A stretch of 64,000 nt of DNA. It comes from Lycorma delicatula (lineage: Eukaryota; Arthropoda; Insecta; Hemiptera; Fulgoridae). The position numbers and the translations under genes were made by a program. This document shows positions 57,013 through 64,000 of this stretch, one piece after another. The notes below the pieces were generated by a model. That model saw only the letters and a program-made list of their open reading frames with translations, was not told the DNA's origin and did no database searches. The first letter of the stretch is position 1, and the number at the start of each line of letters is the position of its first letter. The stretch covers positions 18,558,022 through 18,622,021 of the forward strand of contig NC_134465.1 in NCBI RefSeq assembly GCF_047948215.1, read 5' to 3'.

Positions 57013-58151
57013 AATAATAAATATTAATATAATTTATAAAATAATGTAAAATAAAAGTTCATTTTTCAAACCAAATTTTATAATCAACTTTTCATTACTA
57101 GAAAAAACCATATTTATATCTTCTGATAAAGATAAAAATTTAGCTTCCAAAAATGTATTAATCGCCCTATTTAATAAAATTCAAGTAAAATAACAAATCG
57201 GTAGAAAAACTGACGTTTTTAGTTGTTAACATAATAGTCGACAATATAATTTATTTCAATGCAATTTTGGTTTGTTGTAAACTGTTTTCGCTTAATATAT
57301 GTACAAAAAAAAAATAATTACTCTATCTGTTATAGTACAAGTACTGTAATTTGCAGTGCGAATATGTAAACAGTCAAGTAAACATCGTAAATTTTTAACT
57401 AGGCTGTTATATCGATCTGTATTTTAACTCCACTTTCTATCAAGCTCTTATCCACTTGACAGTCTGAATTCCCTTACAAATCTTCATTGATTGAAAAAAA
57501 AAATCAGAAATTATAAATCAGAGCATTATTAATTTTAATTATAACAATAAAATTGTTAACTTGGTTATATTACAAAAAAATAATAATAAATAGAAAACTA
57601 AAACGGTAGATATAAATCGTTTGAAATAAAAAGAAACCTAGCCTTGATAATTAAACGACATGAAATTATATGTACAGCTCTAATTGATGTACAGTCAAGT
57701 TACGTTACAACTTTACATCAAACATGTAGAGGAGACGTTGATCAGATATAATGTACAAATATTATGTTTACGTCATATTTACTGGTCTAACGAATTGACA
57801 ACGATGTAAATTAGCATTGAAACACTGTACGTTTATTAAGTAATAAATTATCCGCTTGGCACAATAAAAATTGCAAAAAATTTAATAATTAACACGTTAA
57901 ATAAATCTCTAATGTCAAAACTTTTAAACTACGCTGACTAATTTAATAATAATAAATATATAAAAATACTTAATCAAATCCGAGTAGGAATGAGTATTAT
58001 TCTTCATGGAACAAAACACTTCCTTAATATCTATTTAGACGGATCAATAGTTACAGTGATAAAACCTTGATCAAGAAACAAAGCATTGTAAGTATGTAAG
58101 TGCCATAATAAAAACGGCAATAAACGACTGAAGTTTTACAAATAATAGGCG
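57013..58151. other. AT-rich sequence, no gene seen
   Basis: Nothing recognised across about 1.1 kb. Confidence 0.4.
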
Positions 58152-58248
58152 TCCATTTTGTTAATATTTTATCAAATGTGTTCATTTGATATATATATAC
58201 TCAAATATAGCAATGGCGAAGCATTGCCAGGTCTGCTAGTCTGCTAGT
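58152..58248 (+). mobile_element. Helitron 3' terminus fragment
   Basis: It matches the last ~100 bp of the 17.7-kb Helitron: CATTTTGTTAATATTTTATC, TGTGTTCATTTGATATATAT, CAAATATAGCAATGGCGAAG and GCCAGGTCTGCTAGT. The terminal CTGCTAGT is present twice in a row (58,233-58,240 and 58,241-58,248). Confidence 0.82.
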
Positions 58249-58689
58249 ATATATAAAAAGTAGACAATTTTTAGAGAATTCTGACAATGAGATATCTAAT
58301 TCGAACATAAATACTATTTTTACCTTTCCGGCGAATGTAGATAGAATATATTAAAACGGAAAGTAACGGTGATCATATCAAATATGGGGTATCGGGTTTT
58401 TGCACGTTATTTCATTTTAAGATCCAACTAGTTCATTTCGACCAATAAAAAAAAAAATAAATGTAAGTACGTGCGTACGTAAGTATCTCGCACTGTTGTT
58501 GGCATTATATCCGAGGATTAGCCAAACTAATCTTCAAATTTGTCACTAATATTCTTTATATGGAGCATTGATCGTATTAATTTTTTTTTAGAGAAAATTT
58601 TATTAAATAAAATTTGTTACCTATTACGCATACATAAATAATCCAATTTTTTTCCAAAAAACCAACTCCTCCTTAAATTCAAATATATT
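58249..58689. other. No gene seen
   Basis: A stretch near 58,505-58,575 (GCCAAACTAATCTTCAAATT, TATATGGAGCATTGATCG) resembles the RF-3 core in reverse, but weakly. Confidence 0.3.
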
Positions 58690-59415
58690 TTTTTGTTCAT
58701 TGTTTTTGCTCGCTTCGGTTCTACAGGAGCAACCACCGAAGCAGTTGAAATAAACACAAATATGCAAGCGGTCACCTTGCACATTTGGAACGGAAGAGTA
58801 TCCCAAAAGGCTGACTTGCCAAGAACATATGGCGGTGGACCAGATTCAGAATCGGTCAAACACGAATAATAAATTCATACTTGTTAACCGGCAAAGAAAG
58901 ACCAATCACCAATGTATGTGATGAACTACTTACTACTAAGCATCTACTTGAAGAGTGTACAATATTTGAAAACCTCAGAAAGAGGTTCAGGCAAGAAATA
59001 ATATTGCTGCGGTTTTAGAAAATGGCGATGAAGTAAAAATAGTTGCCTACCTATATGCCAGCGGATTACTAACGCTTTTACAGTAAGCCTTTGACGAAAT
59101 CAGTATCTTTATGTCTGACTTAGAATCCCCTATGTGCAGGCAATTTACATCTCAACATATAGTTCCAAAATTTACATCGATTGTCCAACATTTTTTGTGT
59201 ATTTCATTTTACTCTGTGTTAAATGTTTTGTATGTGTCTGTCTTATTTAAAAATCACGGTAGTAAATATATTTTTGTTTTTATTAAAAATGTAAAGGCTC
59301 TATTCATCTATACATCTGACGATCTCACTGGTGATTTTATTCTCTTTTAAAGAATGCGATGAGGGCTAATGACCGTAGAAGCCGATGTCCATATTACTCG
59401 ATATGAAAAAAAAAA
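58690..59415 (+). mobile_element. Jockey-like LINE RNase H/C-terminus with 3' end
   Basis: The forward strand encodes RVSQKADLPRTYGGGPDS and then, after a stop and frame change, TRIINSYLLTGKERPITNVC and DELLTTKHLLEECTIFENLR. This is the C-terminal 'R-NHS-LT-G-----P-C--C----T--HLL--C--F' block of Jockey-type LINEs with some cysteines lost. A further section of about 300 bp ends GAGGGCTAATGACCGTAGAA and GCCGATGTCC, followed by ATATGAAAAAAAAAAA, the 3' untranslated end with an A-rich tail. Polymerase motifs are absent. The forward frame at 59,111-59,350 lies in the untranslated part and is probably not a gene. Confidence 0.78.
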
Positions 59416-59576
59416 ATTAATATTCATTATGAGAAAAAAATAATTAACTCTTAAGAGCTGTTTCTTGCCGCGGTAAAAATTTACATCGTACACGATATTA
59501 GGTATAAGAAAAAAATAAAAATTTTTAATATAAAGAAAATTTTCCTAAAAATTTTTTTATTAGGTAAATTAACGAA
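59416..59576. other. No gene seen
   Basis: Short AT-rich spacer between the LINE end and the RF-1 copy. Confidence 0.3.
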
Positions 59577-59773
59577 AAAAATTTGATGTGGACACTATAT
59601 GACTTCCTTGTACGCCTACTAAATTACATATACACATTATTTTAATATAAAATGCATATAAAATTTTATTTCATTAATAACTGCTGATAAGTTTTCATTT
59701 TTTTTTTTATTGTTATAATTGAATTATTATTAATAGTAAACCATTTTTTTACAATCGGAGGTTAATAATTATT

Positions 59774-59972
59774 AATAAATCAATATATTTAAATTAGCCG
59801 GCCTCCGTGGCGAGTAGTAGCGTCTCCGCCTTTCATCCGGACTTCCCGGGTTCGAATCCCGGTCAGGCTTGGCATTTTCACACACGCTACTAATCATTCA
59901 TTCTCTGAAGTAATACCTAACAACAGACCCGGAGATTAAAAAAAAAAATAAATAAATAATATATTTAAATTA
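59774..59972 (+). mobile_element. SINE-A nested in RF-1, with target-site duplication
   Basis: The tRNA-like head GCCGGCCTCCGTGGCGAG starts at 59,797. The B box GGGTTCGAATCCCGGTCAGG is intact, and the body GGCATTTTCACACACGCTAC runs to an A-rich tail. Flanks AATAAATCAATATATTTAAA then TTA (59,774-59,796) and AATAAATAATATATTTAAAT then TA (59,951-59,972) differ by one missing C. The undisturbed RF-1 copy at 40.1 kb has the same sequence once, which gives an empty-site comparison. Confidence 0.95.
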
Positions 59973-60635
59973 AAGAAAAAAGCTAAAAAAAGGAGATTAA
60001 GCCTGATTCGAACCCGATGTGCTTTCCCCTGTAAGATCCAAATATTTCATTAATGAAAGTTTAATTTTGCTGTAACTCTAGAACCGATGAATATAAGACC
60101 ACTTATCATATATCGTTGAAAAGCTTTCAATGAGGACATATTACTGCTGTTAAAAAATGTCCAACATGCAAATTTTTTTTGGATTCTGGGTCTTTTTGGA
60201 CACTTTTGTTTCAGTCGATTGCAATCAAAAAGGGATATGCATAACTAGATGTTACAGCAGTCCTAAATCCAAAATTTCAACGTCCTACGGCTAATCGTTT
60301 TTGATTTATGCGAGATACGTACGTACTTACAGACGACACGCCGAAACTAATCAAAATGGATATTTCCGTTGAAATCTTAAATTTTTCGCCATCAGAATAC
60401 TTCCTTTACTTCATACAATTTTTACGAGCATACTCATTAATCCATACATTTACTCCGATTAAGCTTTTAATTAATATTATAATTTTTTTAATCCTTTTAC
60501 ATAATACTGTACAATTTTTATTTAAAATTTACGCGAGTTACGCGAGATATATACGTACGCACATGCGTAGGTACGTACAGACGTCACTGAAACTATTCAA
60601 AATGGATTCACGGATGGTCAAAATGGATATTTTCA

Positions 60636-60665
60636 TTTTGATCGCGAAATTTTTCGCGATCAAAA
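60636..60665. repeat. Perfect 30-bp palindrome
   Basis: TTTTGATCGCGAAA-TT-TTTCGCGATCAAAA: 14-bp arms around a 2-base centre. Other RF-1 copies show only the right arm (TTTTTCGCGATC) with an imperfect left partner. Confidence 0.97.
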
Positions 60666-60695
60666 TACTTCCTTTACTTCGTACAAGGAATTAAA

Positions 60696-61623
60696 ATTAT
60701 AATTACAAATTATTCATAATCTTTTTACAGTATGTAATCGACGGTTAGATACCAAGAAAGCTGTTACAATATGAATTGGTACTGGAGAAGATGTGTGCGT
60801 CAAGTGGGGTTGGCGTATGTGACGCAAACCAAACACCTTTATGTTATGAGACTTCAACCGATAAACAATATGTCCTTAAAACGAGGTTACTTTGTACACT
60901 GAACGACTTCTATCTTATAATTTTTTAATTAATTAATATTATTGTTTTATCAAATAAAAACAAGTACATGACATCTGGTTTCATTGTACAATAATTGCGT
61001 TTATTTAATCGATAAATAAATTTAAACATTTTATAACCGAGTAATTAATTAATTTAAAAGTGTGTAATTTAATATTTAGATGGAAATTTATTTATACAGG
61101 CTATTACATTTTAACTCAAGCATATTTAATTTGTTTTAATTCGTATTACTGGTACAATAGTGTTATTGGATGGAATCAGATGCGCTTGTATTGACTGGGA
61201 TTGGATGGATTAATAGCAGTATAGACATACCGCTTTATTAATTAGAATGAATTGAAACCATTTAATTGGCATTTAATTACATTAAACTGATAACTGTTTT
61301 CATTAGATTGTTTATATATGGACATTCTTCGCGAACTAAAAAATTTCGTTCCTCTGTTGCTTAAAAGCCATGTTTTTGAATCCATTTAGAAAAATTTCAA
61401 CTAAATTTTTCTTAGTGCCACAGCAGAAAATTAGAAAAAAACCGCTGCCCATAAATAATAAAAACACCATTTTATAAGATCAAAATTAATAAAATTGACA
61501 AATTCAAATACGTATGTGAAAATATGAAATCAAATTTTTTTATAGAAAAATAGCTTTCAAAACAACAGAAATAAAAACGGAAACGGCATAAACAATTTAT
61601 CAAAAATGAAGAATTACAATATT
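60696..61623. other. AT-rich sequence, no gene seen
   Basis: Nothing recognised. Confidence 0.4.
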
Positions 61624-61727
61624 CATAACTTTTAGTCGGGTGCGACCGCTTGGGGGGTTTGGGGCTCCCAATTTAGTAAAGATGAAATTATGTGCGTGAT
61701 TGGACGACAACAGAAGAAACCCCAATA
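61624..61727 (+). repeat. Direct repeat pair, first copy
   Basis: CATAACTTTTAGTCGGGTGC, then GACCGCTTGG, GGGCTCCCAATTTAGTAAAG and GATTGGACGACAACAGAAGA. It matches 62,360-62,462 in the same orientation with roughly 85 percent identity. Confidence 0.9.
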
Positions 61728-62359
61728 CAAAACAAAAACAGGACGATATGAAACAAGGAACAAAACCGGAACGTATTTGCGATTTAAAACGTAAAAATAG
61801 ACGTTAGAATTTTTAAGAAAAATCCACAAAAAAATGGAAAATATAAATTAAATTTAAATAAAGAAATTGATCAAAAACCGAATAAAATCACAGACAAGAG
61901 GAGAAAATGGGGATTAATATTCTTCGGTTATATTTATAAAAAAGAAAACAAAATTAAACAAGAAAATATTTAACTACTAGTTAAGAAAAGCTGAGAACAC
62001 AGCTGTAGGACTTTCCCGTCACGCAACCTATTTATAAATAAAATATAATTAATATATTAATGATGTATTGGAAAAAAAAAAAACTTTATAATTACAAGAT
62101 AATAATTTTGATTTGAAACAGCAAATTTCAAATCTAAAAAAGGAGTTAACTAAAAAAAAATATATATATTTCAACAACTTTAAATATTAAAATCATTTTC
62201 AGCGCTCTTGAAAATGTATAAATTAATACCTCACACGACCATGTTTGTTACTTTTTGCGCGAACCCCAAAATGGGAATCAAAGTTCAATTTTATAAAAAA
62301 AAAACTTTTTTTAAAGCAGTTTTGATTACAGTAAAAAAGGGAAAGAAGAAAAATGATTC

Positions 62360-62462
62360 ATAACTTTTGGTTGGGTCCGACCGCTTGAAGAATTTAGGGC
62401 TCCCAATTTAGTAAAGATTAAATTACATGCGTAATTGGACGACAATAGAAGAAACGCCAATG
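62360..62462 (+). repeat. Direct repeat pair, second copy
   Basis: CATAACTTTTGGTTGGGTCC, GACCGCTTGAAGAATTTAGG, GGCTCCCAATTTAGTAAAGA and ATTGGACGACAATAGAAGAA. About 735 bp downstream of the first copy. Confidence 0.9.
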
Positions 62463-62794
62463 AAAAACATAAAAAATCATAGCGAAAAACAAAAACGCTT
62501 TGAAGCTTAGAGCTTTTTTTTTTGGCGAGGATGGGATTTTACAAAAGTTTTTTATCGGTAAATATTACTTTTTAATCGTTAACAAATGTGCCTAACAAAA
62601 ATATAAGGTTAATTAAGCGATATCTCGTGATACTGAGAGTGGCCTTGCTCTACAGCCTCACCCTCTTGATCTTTTAAGTTGAAAATTTAAAGGCATGAAT
62701 GCCCCATATAAAGAAGTAATCAGACCAAGTTTGGTCAAGTCGGTCCAGTAGTTCCGGAGATATAAGGTGATTTAGGGAGCGTCACCTAACACTG

Positions 62795-62795
<1 letters not shown>

Positions 62796-62831
<36 letters not shown>
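62796..62831. repeat. (CA)n microsatellite
   Basis: About 18 CA units within RF-3 copy 2. Copy 1 has only ACACACG at this place, so the run grew from a short CA seed in the repeat. Confidence 0.97.
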
Positions 62832-62833
<2 letters not shown>

Positions 62834-62950
62834 ACATACGAACATTTAAATCCAGAAAATTTCGATCCGGTTTTTTGGCTTCCTTAGGCTGTAAAAGTCA
62901 AGATCCTGTAAAAACGGCATATGCCCAAACAGAACAGATTACAATAAATA

Positions 62951-63275
62951 TTTTCCTTTCTAGAGCTTTCTTTTTCCTGTTTAGCCTCCGGAAACTACCT
63001 TTCAGATAATACTTCAGAGGATGAATGAGGATGATATGTATGAGTGTAAATGAAGTATAGTCTTGTACAGTCTCAGTTCGACCGTTCCTGAAATGTTTGG
63101 TTAATTGAAACCCAACCGCTAAAGAACACCGGTATCCACGATCTAGTATTCAAACCCGTGTAAAAATAACTCACTTTACTAGGACATGAACGCTGGAACT
63201 ATCGACTTCCAAATCGGCTGATTTGGGAAGACGCTTTCACCAGTCGACCAACCCGGTGGGTTTCCCTTCTAGAGC
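62951..63275 (-). mobile_element. SINE-B copy with target-site duplication
   Basis: A full reverse-strand copy from TTTCTTTTTCCTGTTTAGCC to CCAGTCGACCAACCCGGTGG. The flanks TTTTCCTTTCTAGAGC (62,951-62,966) and TTTCCCTTCTAGAGC (63,261-63,275) are a target duplication of about 15 bp with small changes. Confidence 0.93.
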
Positions 63276-63472
63276 TGCAGCTCTGCTACAGCATTGTTTA
63301 GACGGGAAACTAAAAATAAAAAAAAACTGTACGGTTTAAATTTGTAAAACAAGATTTGAAAAAAAAACTATTACAAATTATTGAAAACATTACAATCAAG
63401 AAACATAAGTGAAAATTTGAAATTCGAAGAAAACTCAACAACTACCCAAAAAGAAGGAACAAATATAAACAC
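63276..63472. other. No gene seen
   Basis: AT-rich spacer between SINE-B and SINE-A. Confidence 0.3.
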
Positions 63473-63662
63473 AAATGTACAAGTATAGCCGGCCTTCTTG
63501 CCGCGAGTGGTAGCGTCTGCCCTTTCATTCGGAGGTCCCGGGTTCGAATCCGGGTCAGGCATGGCATTTTCACACACGCTACAAATCATTCACCTCATTT
63601 TCTGAAGCAAAACCTAACGGTGATCCCGGGAGGTTAATAATAAAAAAAAATGTACAACGTAT
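63473..63662 (+). mobile_element. SINE-A copy with target-site duplication
   Basis: The head GCCGGCCTTCTTGCCGCGAG then TGGTAGCG, B box GGGTTCGAATCCGGGTCAGG and body GCATTTTCACACACGCTACA end in GGTTAATAATAAAAAAAA. The flanks AAATGTACAAGTAT (63,473-63,486) and AAATGTACAACGTAT (63,648-63,662) form a 14-15 bp target duplication with one indel. Confidence 0.92.
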
Positions 63663-63689
63663 TTATCGGAACAAACACAGTACCTCGCA

Positions 63690-64000
63690 ATACGGGGTAA
63701 TTCAAAAAGGACAAGATAACTAACAAATTGGTTTGAGGTCTTATTTCACAGCAAAACACATCAAGGTTTAGTTCTGTTCATTAGTACCAAATACGATAAC
63801 CAACTCTCTGCAGCTCTCAGCTGCAGTTCGATGTAATTTTCGTAGAAGGTACAGTAGATAGTATTCTTGGCACCAAACCGAAGATTAATGTTTTTTGTCC
63901 CATAAGCAGAACAAAGACCATACAGCTCGTTCTTCTTCGAGGAGATAACCGTAAACGGTATCCTTTATCTGAATATGCTTCGAAATTTTCTAATTCCTCA
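63690..64000 (+). mobile_element. mariner-like transposase remnant, cut by window edge
   Basis: Near the right edge the forward strand encodes ILGTKPKINVFCPISRTKTI (from about 63,869) and, after a one-base shift, PYSSFFFEEITVNGILYLNM followed by LRNFLIP up to the last base. These are the 'KVNVFCA-S--KVYGPFFF' and 'TVNG--YL-ML-NFL-PQ' blocks that precede the second catalytic Asp of insect mariner-like transposases. Sequence before 63,850 should hold the N-terminal half but is not readable. The left end may be near CAATACGGGGTAATTCAAAA. The rest lies beyond the window. Confidence 0.75.

Larger units (their letters stand above)
59577..60695 (+). repeat. RF-1 copy with nested SINE-A and doubled right end
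   Basis: The left end GATGTGGACACTATATGACT and the main body follow the family order up to GGATATTTCCGTTGAAATCT and ATACTTCCTTTACTTCATAC at about 60,415. About 110 bp of AT-rich DNA follows, and then a second right-end segment begins at about 60,530: ACGCGAGATATATACGTACG, CAAAATGGATTCACGGATGG, ending TTCGTACAAGGAATTAAA. It carries a SINE-A insertion near the left side and a perfect 30-bp palindrome near the right end. Confidence 0.86.
61994..62950 (+). repeat. RF-3 repeat, copy 2
   Basis: It runs from ACACAGCTGTAGGACTTTCC to GCATATGCCCAAACAGAACA. It shares with 8.1-8.9 kb the blocks TTTTTAATCGTTAACAAATG, GATATCTCGTGATACTGAGA-like, AATGCCCCATATA, CGGTCCAGTAGTTC and CGTACATACGAACATT. The left third, which includes the second direct-repeat copy at 62,360-62,462, is not clearly shared with copy 1. 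A (CA)n run expands the right third. Confidence 0.72.

Noticed and set aside
60308..60694. A 128-codon frame as a membrane-protein gene
   Set aside because: It lies wholly inside the RF-1 repeat and AT-rich filler. The hydrophobic look comes from T-rich sequence, and other RF-1 copies do not keep the frame.
1..64000. Intact LTR retrotransposon, endogenous virus, host exon set or rRNA
   Set aside because: No protease/integrase motifs, no long terminal repeats with primer-binding sites, no viral protein motifs and no conserved rRNA stretches were found by reading. The 61.6/62.4-kb repeats are the only LTR-like hint and lack supporting signals.

Overview
This window looks like intergenic or intronic DNA from the nuclear genome of an animal, most likely an insect. 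The sequence is very AT-rich, has microsatellites and long A/T runs, and is densely packed with degenerate transposable elements. There are no operons, no recognisable host protein-coding gene and no true tRNA or rRNA gene. The mix of mariner-type transposases, Jockey/R1-like and craniofacial-protein-like LINE tails, rolling-circle Helitrons and two tRNA-derived SINE families fits an arthropod. A hemipteran seems plausible, but that is an inference from family resemblance only.

DNA transposons: remnants of at least seven Tc1/mariner-superfamily transposases lie at about 3.0-4.1, 9.2-9.8, 11.6-12.8, 15.8-16.8, 32.3-33.3, 39.5-40.1 and 63.7-64.0 kb (cut by the window edge). The 11.6-12.8 kb copy still has both terminal inverted repeats. 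One hAT element (28,335-29,667) has terminal inverted repeats and a perfect 8-bp target duplication. Helitron-like non-autonomous elements lie at 17.7-18.3, 31.2-31.8, 36.1-37.5, 49.2-50.3 and 58.2 kb; two of them carry a purine-rich core.

Retroelements: LINE fragments, mostly 3'-terminal pieces on either strand, lie at 2.0, 6.1, 10.4, 14.4, 20.2, 22.3, 22.9, 34.4, 37.6, 38.5, 42.1, 44.3/45.1, 55.4, 56.2 and 58.7 kb. Two tRNA-derived SINE families, called here SINE-A and SINE-B, carry Pol III A/B-box-like motifs. Several copies keep near-perfect target-site duplications, and some are nested inside older repeats.

Unclassified repeats: RF-1 has four near-complete copies plus a fragment, each about 0.7 kb and ending in a short inverted repeat related to ACTTCCTTGTACG. 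RF-3 has two copies near the two ends of the window. RF-4 has an inverted pair at 51.1 and 55.1 kb. There is also a ~480-bp hairpin at 1.3-1.8 kb and a ~275-bp direct duplication at 25.4-26.0 kb.

Nothing here works together as a gene system: the 'genes' are decayed mobile-element proteins. The most unusual items are the hAT insertion that splits a reading frame of about 154 codons, the long hairpin, a double-palindrome insertion inside a LINE, and the RF-1 family.
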